The notes beneath the pieces were generated by a model, which worked only from the letters and a program-made list of their open reading frames with translations, did not search any database and was not told the origin of the DNA. From NCBI GenBank assembly GCA_963761615.1, contig CAVXGU010000003.1:1054001-1118000 (forward strand): a stretch of 64,000 nt of DNA, in the 5' to 3' direction. Source of the stretch: CAVXGU01 sp963761615. Its GTDB lineage: Bacteria; Acidobacteriota; Vicinamibacteria; Vicinamibacterales; CAVVIG01. Position numbers and translations under genes: made by a program. Within the stretch, counting starts at the first letter, position 1. Every line of letters begins with the position of its first letter. Of this stretch, positions 29,541-39,757 are shown piece after piece.

Positions 29541-31247
29541 ATGAAGATCGACCGCCGCGTCTACGCCGACCACTACGGCCCCACCACGGGCGACCGCATC
29601 CGCCTGGGGGACACCGACCTCATCGTGCGCATCGAGCGCGACCACACCGTCTACGGAGACGAGGTGAAGTTCGGCGGCGGCAAGGTGATCCGGGACGGGA
29701 TGGGGCAGTCGCCGACCGCGACCCGGGCCGGCGGCGCGCCCGATCTGGTCATCACCAACGCCGTCGTGATCGACGCCCGCGGCATCTACAAGGCCGACGT
29801 CGGCGTACGCGACGGCCGGATTGCGGCGATCGGCAAGGCCGGCAATCCTGGCATCATGGACGGCGTCACCCCGGGCCTCGAGATTGGCGCCTCGACCGAG
29901 ATCCTCGCCGGCGAGGGCCGCATCCTGACGGCGGGCGGGATCGACTCGCACATCCACTTCATCTCGCCCAACCAGATTCCCGACGCCTTCTACTCGGGCG
30001 TGACGACGCTCATCGGCGGCGGCACGGGACCGGCGACCGGCACCAACGCGACCACCTGCACGCCCGGCGCCTGGAACATCCGGCGGATGTACGAGGCGGT
30101 CGAGGCGTTTCCCCTCAACTTCGGGTTCCTCGGCAAGGGCAACGCCTCCACCAAGGAGCCGCTCCGCGAGCAGGTGCGCGCCGGCGCGCTCGGGCTGAAG
30201 CTGCACGAGGACTGGGGCACGACGCCGGCGGCGATCGACACGTGCCTGGCGGTCGCCGACGAGTTCGACGTCCAGGTCGCGATCCACACGGACACGCTCA
30301 ACGAGGCCGGCTTCGTCGAGGACACGATCGCCGCTTTCAAGGGGCGGACCATTCACACCTACCACACCGAGGGCGCGGGCGGCGGGCACGCGCCGGACAT
30401 CATCCGCCTCTGCGGCGAGCCCAACGTCCTGCCATCGTCGACCAACCCGACGATGCCGTTCACGCGGAACACGCTGGACGAACACCTCGACATGCTGATG
30501 GTCTGCCATCACCTGTCGCCGAGCGTGCCGGAGGACGTGGCGTTCGCCGACTCGCGGATCCGCCCCGAGACGATCGCGGCGGAGGACGTCCTGCACGACC
30601 TGGGGGCGATCAGCATGATGTCGTCCGACTCGCAGGCCATGGGCCGGATCGGCGAGGTGATCTGCCGGACGTGGCAGACCGCGGACAAGATGAAGAAGCA
30701 GCGCGGCGCGCTCCCGGGCGACACGGCGGAGGCCGACAACCTGCGCGTGCGGCGCTACATCGCGAAGTACACCATCAACCCCGCGATCGCGCACGGCATC
30801 GCAGGGCACGTCGGGTCGATCGAGGTCGGCAAGCTCGCGGACCTCGTGCTCTGGAAGCCGGCGTTCTTCGGCGTCAAGCCGGAGCTGGTCATCAAGGGCG
30901 GGTTCATCGCGGGCGCGATGATGGGGGACGGGAACGCGTCGATACCGACGCCGCAGCCGGTGGTGACGCGGCCGATGTTCGGCGCGTACGGGGGAGCGCT
31001 CGCCGCGTGCGGCTTCCACTTCGTCAGCCGGGCGGGCATCGAGGCCGGGGCGCTCGCGGGCCTGTCGAGGCCGCTGGCTGCGGTCTCCGGATGCCGGACG
31101 ATCGGCAAGAAGGACCTGCTCCTGAACGACGCGCTCCTGAAGATCGAGGTGAATCCCGAGACCTACGAGGTCCGCGCCGACGGCGAGCGCGTGACGTGCG
31201 AGCCGGCCGACGTGCTGCCGCTCGCGCAGCGGTACTTTCTCTTTTGA
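29541..31247 (+). CDS. ureC: Urease alpha (catalytic) subunit
   Basis: The 568-residue catalytic subunit with the binuclear nickel site. The metal ligands and active-site residues are visible: HIHFI (about residues 137-141), the carbamylated lysine in GLKLHEDWG (about 219-227), H in VAIHTDTLNEAG and HTYHTEGAGGGHAPD (about 250-285), the flap cysteine/histidine in VCHHLSP (about 321-327) and the final aspartate region in SDSQAMGR. All key residues are intact. It lies in the operon after the heptamer array, with ureE 49 bases downstream. Confidence 0.98.
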   Translation: MKIDRRVYADHYGPTTGDRIRLGDTDLIVRIERDHTVYGDEVKFGGGKVIRDGMGQSPTATRAGGAPDLVITNAVVIDARGIYKADVGVRDGRIAAIGKAGNPGIMDGVTPGLEIGASTEILAGEGRILTAGGIDSHIHFISPNQIPDAFYSGVTTLIGGGTGPATGTNATTCTPGAWNIRRMYEAVEAFPLNFGFLGKGNASTKEPLREQVRAGALGLKLHEDWGTTPAAIDTCLAVADEFDVQVAIHTDTLNEAGFVEDTIAAFKGRTIHTYHTEGAGGGHAPDIIRLCGEPNVLPSSTNPTMPFTRNTLDEHLDMLMVCHHLSPSVPEDVAFADSRIRPETIAAEDVLHDLGAISMMSSDSQAMGRIGEVICRTWQTADKMKKQRGALPGDTAEADNLRVRRYIAKYTINPAIAHGIAGHVGSIEVGKLADLVLWKPAFFGVKPELVIKGGFIAGAMMGDGNASIPTPQPVVTRPMFGAYGGALAACGFHFVSRAGIEAGALAGLSRPLAAVSGCRTIGKKDLLLNDALLKIEVNPETYEVRADGERVTCEPADVLPLAQRYFLF

Positions 31248-31296
31248 GAGACGAAGGCACCCGGACCGGACCACCGGGGGCACGAAGACCACGAAG

Positions 31297-31767
31297 GTGC
31301 TGTTCAAGACTGTGCCGGGCGCGGCGCGGGCGTATCGCGACGACACGCTACCCGACGGGCTTCGCGCGTGGCGGCGCGAGACGATGACGCTCGGGTGGGA
31401 GGAGCGGCTGAAGGTGCGGGCGAGGCGCCGCACCGACGCCGGCACCGAGTTCGCCACGGCACTTCCGCGCGGCACCGTCCTGCGCGGCGGTGACCTGCTT
31501 CCCGTCGACGACCTGCGGCTCGTCGTCGCGGTCGTCGAGCGCGCGGAGCCGGTGTGCGTCATCGAGCCGGCGACGCCGCGAGAGTGGGGACTGTTCGCGT
31601 ACCAGATCGGCAACTGTCACCAGCCGCTGATGGTGGACGGCGCCGCCCTGGTCTGTCCGGATGTCACCGGCGTCGCGATGATGCTCGAGCACTTCCGCAT
31701 TCCCTACCGGCGCGACGAGCGCCCCTTCACGCCCGCCAGCGGGCTTGCGGACCACCGGCACGTATGA
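31297..31767 (+). CDS. ureE: Urease accessory protein UreE (nickel metallochaperone)
   Basis: A 156-residue nickel chaperone that delivers Ni to the UreFGD complex. It has the UreE domain features LPDGLRAW, VLRGGDLLP and the central metal-binding histidine region YQIGNCHQPL (about residues 104-113), and lacks a long histidine-rich tail; only HRHV occurs at the end. Start is GTG 31297. Its stop overlaps ureF by 4 bases (ATGA). Confidence 0.9.
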   Translation: MLFKTVPGAARAYRDDTLPDGLRAWRRETMTLGWEERLKVRARRRTDAGTEFATALPRGTVLRGGDLLPVDDLRLVVAVVERAEPVCVIEPATPREWGLFAYQIGNCHQPLMVDGAALVCPDVTGVAMMLEHFRIPYRRDERPFTPASGLADHRHV

Positions 31768-32440
31768 CGTCCCTCGTCGCGCTGCTGCACCTCTGCGACA
31801 GCCTGTTCCCGATCGGGGGATTCGGCTACTCGGACGGCCTGGAAGCCGCCGCCGCGGCCGGGCACCTGCGGTCGGCGGACGATCTCGCGGACTGGCTCGC
31901 GGTGACCCTCGACGAGGTCATCCGGCGCACCGACGGACCGGCGGTCGTCCGCGCGTGGGACGCGTGGCGGGCGGACGACTGGGACGCGCTGGCGCGGATC
32001 GACTGCGAAGCCATCGCGATTCGCCCGGCGTCCGCGACGCGCCTGTCGAATCGCGCCATGGGCCTGCGCCTCCTCAAGACCTGGCACGGGCTCCATCCCG
32101 ATCCGCGGCTGGCCGAGGCGCTGGCGCTCGCCGCGCGCGGGCGGATCGCGCCCTCGCTGCCCGTCGCCTTCGCGGGCGCCTGCGCGGCGTCCTCGGTCGG
32201 GCGCGGGGAGTCGCTTCAGGCGTTCGCGTACACGCGGCTGGCGGCCGCGGCGTCGGCGGCGATGAGGCTCGCGGCCATCGGTCAGACCGACGCCCACGCG
32301 CGGCTGGCGGCCGCACTCGCCATGGTGCCGGCGGTGGCGGACCAGCTGCTGGCCGCCGACCTGGCGATCGAATCGTTCGCGCCCGCGCTCGACATCGCGG
32401 CGATGAGCCATCCCTACGTGGCCTCGAGGTTGTTCCGGTC

Positions 32441-32444
<4 letters not shown>
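31764..32444 (+). CDS. ureF: Urease accessory protein UreF
   Basis: A 226-residue all-helical accessory protein that bridges UreG and UreD in the activation complex. The start region LLHLCDSLFPIGGFGYSDGLE (about residues 7-27) is the family hallmark. ATG 31764 overlaps the ureE stop, and the ureG ATG (32441) overlaps the ureF stop, so the three accessory genes are translationally coupled. Confidence 0.93.
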
Positions 32445-33055
<611 letters not shown>

Positions 33056-33917
33056 CGCGCGTCCCGGCGCGCGATCGCCGGACGGCGTCGGGCGTCGGCC
33101 GCGACGCGCGGCTGGAGCTCGTGTTCGAGTGCCGGCATGGCCGTACCGTCGCGACCCACGTCTATGCCGAGCCGCCGTTCCGGCCCGTCCGCACGTTCGA
33201 CGTCGGGGGGGCCGCCTATGCCATCCTGGTCACGGCCGCCCCCGGCGTCTTCGGCGGCGACCGCCTCTCGCTGTCGGTATCGGTCGAGTCCGGGGCGCGG
33301 GTGCTGCTCGCGTCGCAATCGGCGCTGCAGGTGCATCCCTCCGAGCCGGCTGCCACCGCCGTCATCGATCAGCAGTACCGCGTCGCCGCTGGCGCCGAGC
33401 TGTACTGCGAGTGGGATCCGGTCATCCCGTTCGCGGGAGCCCGCCTGGAGCAGCGGTTCGCCGTGGACGTCTCGAGCGACAGCCGGCTGTTCTGGAGCGA
33501 CGCCTTGATGTGCGGCCGGGCGGGGAGCGGCGAAGCCTGGCGGTTCGCCGACCTGGCCCACGAACTGCGGCTCGCCGTCGACGGGGAGCTGGAATACCTC
33601 GAGCGTTATCGCCTCCGTCCCGGGACGCGCGACGGCACGGCACGCTGGCAGGCCGGCGGCCATCCCTACGTCGGGACGATCCTCGCCCGCGCCGCCGTGC
33701 CCGCAGGGGACCCGGCGCTGCTCGAATCGCTCCAGGGGGAGCTGGCCGCGATCGAGGGGGTCATGGCTGCCGTGGATGCGCCCGTCGCCAACCTGGCGGC
33801 GGCACGGCTGCTCGCGAGCGCGGGGCCGTCGTTCGCCGCTGCACGCGGGGTCGTCCGCGAGCAGCTGTGCGGGCCTTCTTGGCTGGGCCGGCGTGTCGTG
33901 TTCCGCCGCTAGGGTCG

Positions 33918-33923
33918 TATAAT
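33918..33923 (+). promoter_or_regulatory. Putative -10 box (TATAAT) of the beta-lactamase gene
   Basis: A perfect TATAAT lies 18 bases before ATG 33942; unlike the leaderless cases here, a GGGAGG ribosome site (33930-33935) follows it. Confidence 0.5.
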
Positions 33924-33941
33924 CCGCCCGGGAGGTCGTCC

Positions 33942-34838
33942 ATGCCCAGGTTCGTCCGCGCGATTGTCTTGCTGGTTTTCGGCTCGGTCGTTCTCGGTCC
34001 GGTCGTGCAGGCGCGAGCGCAGGCTCCGCCGATGACGCTCGAGGAGCTCTTCCACCGGAACCTCAGCACGAAAGAGGCTCAGGAGACGCAGTTCCCGCCG
34101 CACAAGGTCATCGGCAACATCTACTACGTCGGCACGCAGAGCCTCGCGTCGTTCCTCATCGTCACGCCGCAGGGCGACATCCTGATCAACACGGAGTACG
34201 AGCGGAACGTGCCCGTGATCGAGAAGTCGGTCGCACAGCTCGGCTTCAAGTTCAGCGACATCAAGATCATCCTCGGCAGTCACGCCCACGGCGACCACAT
34301 GGAAGGCGACGCCCTGGTCAAGTCGCTCACCGGCGCGCAGGTCATGGCCATGGCCGAGGACGTGCCGCTGCTGAAGAAGATGATGCCCGGCGGCAAGCCG
34401 CATCCCCTGGACCGCATCCTCCACGACGGCGACACGGTCTCCCTCGGCGGCACGACGCTCACCGCGCATCTCACGCCGGGCCACACGCCCGGCTGCACCA
34501 CGTGGACGATGCAGGCGACCGAAGGCGGCAAGACGTACAACGTCGTCATCGTCGGCAGCGTCGGCGTGAACCCCGGCTACAAGCTCGTGAACAACCCCAA
34601 TCAGCCGGACATCGCCGAGCAGTACGAGCACAGCTTCAAGGTGCTTCGCAGCCTGCCGTGCGACGTGCCGCTCGCCTCGCACGCGGCGATGTACGGCCTG
34701 GCCGCCAAGTACGCGAAGCTCGGCAAGGGTGGCCCGAACCCCTTCATCGATCACGCGGGCTACATCAAGGAGCTGGATCTGGACGAGAGCGTGTTCCGCA
34801 CCGAGCTCGCGCGGCAGCGCAAAGAAGCCGGCCTGTGA
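33942..34838 (+). CDS. Subclass B3 metallo-beta-lactamase
   Basis: A 298-residue secreted zinc hydrolase. The signal peptide covers residues about 1-27 (ending VVQARAQA). Zinc ligands fit subclass B3: HAHGDH (about residues 108-113, giving HxHxDH), H in TPGHTPGC (about 183-190) and H in ASHAAMYG (about 245-252). The TPGHTPGCTTW context is typical of B3. Environmental acidobacteria often carry such chromosomal enzymes, so this is probably intrinsic rather than mobile. Activity on beta-lactams is predicted, not shown; other lactonase-like activities are possible. Confidence 0.85.
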   Translation: MPRFVRAIVLLVFGSVVLGPVVQARAQAPPMTLEELFHRNLSTKEAQETQFPPHKVIGNIYYVGTQSLASFLIVTPQGDILINTEYERNVPVIEKSVAQLGFKFSDIKIILGSHAHGDHMEGDALVKSLTGAQVMAMAEDVPLLKKMMPGGKPHPLDRILHDGDTVSLGGTTLTAHLTPGHTPGCTTWTMQATEGGKTYNVVIVGSVGVNPGYKLVNNPNQPDIAEQYEHSFKVLRSLPCDVPLASHAAMYGLAAKYAKLGKGGPNPFIDHAGYIKELDLDESVFRTELARQRKEAGL

Positions 34839-35530
34839 CGGACGGGCCGCCACTGGGCCCTCCGGTCGATTCCACGCCGGCGAGCACGCCCGGACGAGCC
34901 GTCCTCGAGGGACGGCTCGTCACCGTCGCCCCCCTCGACCCCTCTCGCCACGGCGACGCGCTCTTCGAGGCGTGCGGGGGATCCGAACGCGCGTCGCTCT
35001 GGACGTACATGTCGGACGGACCGTTCGCCGGCCGCGCCGCCTTCGACCGCTACCTCGCCCAGCGAGCGGCGTCCGTCGATCCGCTCTTCTTCGCCGTCGT
35101 GCCGCGCGCGTCCGGCCGCGCCGCGGGCCACGCGGCCTACCTGCGGATCAACCCCCCGGACCGCTCGATCGAGGTCGGCGCGCTCGTCTTCGGGCCCGCC
35201 CTGCAGCGCACGGCCGCGGCCACCGAGGCGATGTACCTGATGGCGCGCCACGCCGTCGACGCGCTCCGCTTCCGCCGCTACGAGTGGAAGTGCGATGCGC
35301 TGAACGAGGCGTCGCGCCGGGCGGCTCTTCGTCTCGGATTCACCTTCGAGGGCGTCTTCCGCAATCACATGATCCGGAAGGGCAGGAGTCGCGACACCGC
35401 CTGGTTCTCGATCGTCGACGCGGAGTGGCCGTCGCGGCGGGAGGCGTTCGAGCGCTGGCTGGATCCCGCGAACTTCGACGGCGCGGGCGTGCAGAGGCGC
35501 TCGCTCGCGTCGCTGCGCGGGCAGCCCTGA
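34835..35530 (+). CDS. GNAT family N-acetyltransferase (RimJ/RimL-like)
   Basis: A 231-residue GNAT. It has the RimJ/RimL-like pattern: LEGRLVTVAPLDPSRH near the N-terminus, GHAAYLRINPPDRSIEVGALVFGP (about residues 102-125) and RRYEWKCDALNEASRRAALRLGFTFEGVFRNHM (about 148-180), which contains the acetyl-CoA-binding helix. Similar proteins acetylate small amines or protein N-termini; the substrate is unknown. GTG 34835 overlaps the beta-lactamase stop by 4 bases, so the two are probably cotranscribed. Confidence 0.9.
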   Translation: MTDGPPLGPPVDSTPASTPGRAVLEGRLVTVAPLDPSRHGDALFEACGGSERASLWTYMSDGPFAGRAAFDRYLAQRAASVDPLFFAVVPRASGRAAGHAAYLRINPPDRSIEVGALVFGPALQRTAAATEAMYLMARHAVDALRFRRYEWKCDALNEASRRAALRLGFTFEGVFRNHMIRKGRSRDTAWFSIVDAEWPSRREAFERWLDPANFDGAGVQRRSLASLRGQP

Positions 35531-35531
35531 G

Positions 35532-36380
35532 CTACGGGGTGGCGGGCAGGCGGTCGGCCGGGATGCCGAGCGCCGCCGCCATCGCGCGCAGGGCGGTCTT
35601 GACCTTGGCGACGTTTCGCGGCCCCATGCGCAGGAGCTGGCGCCTGGCGCCCGGCAGCGTCTCGAGATCCGGATCGGCGAAGGCGTAGGATGTCGCGCCG
35701 GCCGCTTCGAGCTTCACCGGGTCGTTCACCGTCGGCGTCTCCAGCAGCATCACGATCGCCCGCTCGAGCGTGCTGTCGAACGGCGTGTTGGGAAAGCCCA
35801 GGTCGCTGTACGCCTCCTGAATGCGCGGCTTGAGCGTCTCGTACAGCTTCACGCTCCCGTCGGGATCGAGAGACGCGAAGGCGTCGGCGAGCGCGTCGTA
35901 GCGCGCGTAGCTGGCGGCGGCGATCGTGATCTGGCCGTTCTGCTGCGCGATGCCGAACGGCGCCGTCGGACGCACGGCCTTGAGCTGGGGCGCCGGCGTC
36001 ACCCCGTCGGCGATGTTGCTCACCACCAGCGCGAAGTTCCGGATCAGTCCGTCGGTGGCCAGCCACGCCGCGATCGTCGGATTCGACGACAGCTTGCGCA
36101 CCAGGTCCCGCACGTAGGCGTCGCTCCCGTCGAGCGGCGGGAGGTTCGCGGCGGAACCCGCGGTGGGGGTCATCTGGGAATTCGTCGGCTGGGCCGCCGC
36201 GGCAGGCGGCTGGAGCGACGCGGCCGGCGCCGCCTGGTGACGCCGCGACACCAGGAACCAGACCGCGACGACGGCGGCGATCACGATGACGGCGGCGACG
36301 ATCCACGGCCAGAGTGAGCCCTTCGGATCGGGAGGGCCGCTCGGTGTGCGGTCCAGCTCGTAGTCGCCCAGTCCCGGCAT
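35532..36380 (-). CDS. DUF3014 domain membrane-anchored protein
   Basis: A 282-residue protein with one transmembrane helix (about residues 23-45, WPWIVAAVIVIAAVVAVWFLV), a periplasmic A/P-rich linker and a C-terminal DUF3014 domain beginning DGSDAYVRDLVRKLSSNP (about 85-102). The family function is unknown. Its stop is one base from that of the convergent GNAT gene. Confidence 0.8.
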   Translation of the reverse strand: MPGLGDYELDRTPSGPPDPKGSLWPWIVAAVIVIAAVVAVWFLVSRRHQAAPAASLQPPAAAAQPTNSQMTPTAGSAANLPPLDGSDAYVRDLVRKLSSNPTIAAWLATDGLIRNFALVVSNIADGVTPAPQLKAVRPTAPFGIAQQNGQITIAAASYARYDALADAFASLDPDGSVKLYETLKPRIQEAYSDLGFPNTPFDSTLERAIVMLLETPTVNDPVKLEAAGATSYAFADPDLETLPGARRQLLRMGPRNVAKVKTALRAMAAALGIPADRLPATP

Positions 36381-36406
36381 CGGTCACCTCCTGATCGTGC
36401 AGTCTA

Positions 36407-38075
36407 TCAAGGTCGCGTGCGGGCCTCGGCGCGCGCGCCGGGCGCGTGGGCGTCGCCGAACGCCGACAGCAGCATCGGTCCCAGCTCGTTCATCGTGCCC
36501 AGCGGCGCGCGCGGCGGCGTCACGCCGGCATGGAAGCCCTCGGCGACGAGTCGATCCATGAGGGGACCGGGACTGGCGATGATGTGGACCGGCACGTCCC
36601 ACGGCGCGTGCCTCCCGCTGACCATGGAGGCGGGCTGGTGGTCGCCCAGCATCACCAGGACCAGATCGTGGCCCGCGCGCTGGCGGACGAATCCGGCCAG
36701 CGCCGTCAGGTCGGTACTGGACCGACCGCACGTAATCGGGGCCGAGGTCCAGCCAGTTGGGCGGCTCGGCGAACGCGGTGTCGAGGGCGTCCTGATCGTA
36801 GGGATCGGATCCGAGCATGCGGTTCCAGTCCGGTTGATATGGCGGCGTCGGACTGAACGGCGCGTGGGTGCTCACCGTCGGAAAAAAGGCGAAGACCGGC
36901 CGGCGCTTCACGGGATCGAGCTCGGCGGCGTCGAGCTTCGCGAGCGAGTACTCGTCGGGCACGTCCCACCACCCGAACGGCCAGCCCTGATAGTCGAGCG
37001 ACTGCTCGCCGTAGATCTCGTCGAAGTGGTAGAAGGCGCCTTCGGGCCAGGCCGTCTGCAGCCCGGGCATGACCGCGACGGCGCGGAAGCCGTGATCGCG
37101 GAAGAAGGTCACCAGCGTCTGACGGGGCTGGCTCATCACGAGGGCGTAGGTATCCGGATCGCGCACCTGAATCCCGGACAGCAGGCTCAGGTGGGCCAGC
37201 CACGACAATCCGCCGAACGTCGGCGACGTGACGAACGCGGACACGAGACGGCGGCCCGTGTCGGTGGCCGCCGTCTCGAGCTTCGCGCGGCTGTCGCGGA
37301 GCTGCGCCGCGAAGGCAGGGCGGTCGTAGGTCACGGCCCCGTAGGACTCGATGAACACCAGGACCACGTCGGCGTTGCCCAGGCGCACCAGGTCGGAGTC
37401 GAGCACCGGGCTGGACGGCAGGGTGGTCGCCCCGGCGCGGGCGGCCAGGGCCGTCAAGGCGAGTTGCACTTGGTGGCCGTAGGCCCCGACGACCGGCGAC
37501 GCGAATGGCAATCCGTCGTCCAGGTACGGATCGGCGGGCACGGGCGTCAGCCGGTCGACCGTGAACCAGACAATCATCGCGGCGGAGAGCGCCGCCAGGA
37601 TGGAGCGCGCGACCGGCTGCCCGCCGGCCCGTGCGACGCGCCCGATCGCCCACCGCGACGCCGTGTACAACACGCCGAGCACGAGCGCCGCCCCGATCAC
37701 GATCGCCGCGACGAGCCACCAGGACGCGACCCGGCTCATCATCTCGACGACGCTGGACATGTACCGGACGTCCCAGAACAGGTTGATCGCGCGGCCGTAG
37801 AGTCCCGTCGCGGTGACTTCGGCGTAGTGCCCGAGGATGAGCGCGACCCAGAACCCGGCGAGCACCCGCATCGACCGCGGCGAGAGCGAGCGCCGCCGCC
37901 ATCCGAGCGCCATCAGCGCGAGGACGAGGATCGCCGCCTCGACCGAGAGCTGCCACTCGAATCGAATCGCCGGGGTCGGCCAGAGATTCCCGAAGGTGAG
38001 CGAAGCGTTCAGCAGGACGACTGCGGCTGCCAGGGCCAGCCAGGACGTCAGCGATGCGCGTGTCGGTACAGCCAC
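36407..38075 (-). pseudogene. LtaS-like sulfatase-fold membrane enzyme with a single frameshift
   Basis: About 556 residues if one base is dropped near 36713. The N-terminal half has about five transmembrane helices (around residues 10-30, 42-60, 70-90, 110-145 and 155-175), followed by an alkaline-phosphatase/sulfatase-fold domain: VLVFIESYG (metal-binding E), FGGLSWLAHLSLLSG, TVSTHAPFSP, and, in the second frame, VMLGDHQPASMVSGR (D and H ligands). This layout matches lipoteichoic-acid-synthase-type phosphoglycerol or phosphoethanolamine transferases. GTG 38075 overlaps the end of the upstream phosphatidyltransferase gene by 28 bases. Confidence 0.7.
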
Positions 38076-38656
38076 AGGATGTCGACCAGAAAGGAGTAGG
38101 CCAGGGCCGCGAGCGCCACGGCCGCGGCCGCAGTGCTCGTCGGCGGCCGGATGTTCGGCGCGACGGCCACGATCAATCCGACGACCTGCACCACGCAGAT
38201 CGCCTGGCGGCGTCGGCTCGGCGGGAGTGGACCGGCGAGCCACGGCCAGACGATCGCGGCGCCGATGAAGGCGTAGCGCATCAGGCCGGAGAGCAGCACC
38301 CAGACGCCGGCCTTGCCCAGCTGCCACGCGAGAATCGAGAGCACGAGGATGAGCAGCGCGTCGACTTCCATGTCGAAGCGGGCCCCGAACGCGTTCGCCT
38401 GCCCGGTCCGTCGCGCCAGCCAGCCGTCCACGCCGTCGAGCGACGCGGCGACGATGGCCGTGCCCGTCGCCGCCGCGGCGAAGGTCGCCGCCGCCGCCTC
38501 GCCGACGAGGCCCGCCAGCAGCGCCACCAGGGCCGCCCGCCCGGTTGTGACCCAGTCGGCCGGCCACACGAAGGCCGCCGTGCCCGCCGTACGGCGCGCC
38601 GTCACCGCGACCGACATGATGGCCGCGAACACGATGCCGACCTTGAGGAGATACAT
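38048..38656 (-). CDS. CDP-alcohol phosphatidyltransferase
   Basis: A 202-residue integral membrane enzyme that joins a CDP-activated lipid or alcohol to an acceptor hydroxyl. The catalytic motif is visible: LDGVDGWLARRTGQANAFG then ARFDMEVDALL (about residues 76-106), fitting D-x2-DG-x2-AR-x8-G-x3-D-x3-D. About five hydrophobic segments surround it. A TACAAT box on the minus strand (38702 to 38697) may be the promoter, leaving a leader near 34 bases. It is followed by the LtaS-like gene and faces away from the MDR dehydrogenase. Confidence 0.88.
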   Translation of the reverse strand: MYLLKVGIVFAAIMSVAVTARRTAGTAAFVWPADWVTTGRAALVALLAGLVGEAAAATFAAAATGTAIVAASLDGVDGWLARRTGQANAFGARFDMEVDALLILVLSILAWQLGKAGVWVLLSGLMRYAFIGAAIVWPWLAGPLPPSRRRQAICVVQVVGLIVAVAPNIRPPTSTAAAAVALAALAYSFLVDILWLYRHAHR

Positions 38657-38735
38657 GTGGCGGACGCCCGAGAACCTCGAGAACCCCGTTCGAGGGATTG
38701 TATCTCCTGGCCGAAAAGCCAGAGAATGACGCGCG

Positions 38736-39710
38736 ATGAGCTTGGCGCGCGCGTTCTGGACGGTCGCACCCGGACGCGGAGAGATCCGTGAGGTCGAGAC
38801 CGGCGAGCCTGGCCCGGACGAGGTCGTCGTCCGCACGCTCTACAGCGGCATCAGCCGTGGGACCGAGGCGCTCGTCTTCCTCGGCCGCGTCCCTCCGAGC
38901 GAGTATCGCCGCATGCGCGCGCCGTTCCAGGACGGGGATTTCCCTGGTCCCGTGAAATACGGCTACATCAGCGTCGGTGAGGTCGAAGCGGGCCCCGAGT
39001 CGCTGGTCGGGAAGCGCGTGTTCGCGCTGTATCCGCATCAGACGCGCTACGTCGTGCCCGCGTCCGCCGTCGACGTCGTCCCCGACGGCGTCCCCGCCTC
39101 GCGGGCGATCCTGGCGTCGAATCTCGAGACCGCCATCAACGGCGTGTGGGACGCCCGCCCTCAGATCGGCGACCGTGTCGCCGTCGTCGGGGCGGGGACG
39201 ATCGGCTGCCTGGTCGCATGGCTGGCGGGACGGATCATCGGATGCCGCGTCGAGCTGGTGGACATCAACCCCGCCCGCGCGCGCGTCGCCGAGACACTCG
39301 GCGTGTCGTTCGCTCTGCCCGACCAGGCGGCTCCGGACGCGGACCTGGTCGTTCACACGAGCGGATCGCCGGCTGGCCTCGCGCTGGCGCTCCGCCTCGC
39401 GGCATTCGAGGCGACGATCGTGGATTTGAGCTGGTACGGCGCGCAGATGGTGCCGCTCGCGCTCGGCGAGGGCTTCCACGTCCGCCGCCTGACGATTCGC
39501 TCGTCGCAGGTGAGCGCCGTGCCCCCGGCGCAGCGTGCCCGCTGGGACACGCATCGGCGAAGGGCCTTCGCCCTCTCGCTGCTCGCCGATCCCATCGTCG
39601 ACGTGCTCGTGACCGGCGAGAGCGCGTTCGAAAACCTCCCGGCGGTCATGGCCCGGCTCGCCGGCGCCCCGGGGGACGAGCTGTGTCACCGGATCAGATA
39701 TGGCGAGTAG
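38736..39710 (+). CDS. MDR-family (zinc-binding alcohol dehydrogenase-like) oxidoreductase
   Basis: A 324-residue member of the medium-chain dehydrogenase/reductase family. The N-terminal GroES-like part has LYSGISRGTEALVFLGRVPPSEY (about residues 36-58), and the nucleotide-binding motif is VAVVGAGTIGCLVAWLAG (about 149-166). The usual GHE zinc motif is replaced by KYGYISVGEVE, so it probably lacks the catalytic zinc site. Sequence features match the homologue group that sits beside pterin-synthase-like and RibD-like genes in alphaproteobacteria. It starts the plus-strand part of the uncharacterised cluster. Confidence 0.85.
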   Translation: MSLARAFWTVAPGRGEIREVETGEPGPDEVVVRTLYSGISRGTEALVFLGRVPPSEYRRMRAPFQDGDFPGPVKYGYISVGEVEAGPESLVGKRVFALYPHQTRYVVPASAVDVVPDGVPASRAILASNLETAINGVWDARPQIGDRVAVVGAGTIGCLVAWLAGRIIGCRVELVDINPARARVAETLGVSFALPDQAAPDADLVVHTSGSPAGLALALRLAAFEATIVDLSWYGAQMVPLALGEGFHVRRLTIRSSQVSAVPPAQRARWDTHRRRAFALSLLADPIVDVLVTGESAFENLPAVMARLAGAPGDELCHRIRYGE

Positions 39711-39757
39711 CCGGCCGTGCGCCGCGAGCGGCGTCTCCCGGCTGAGGTGGTGTCTCC

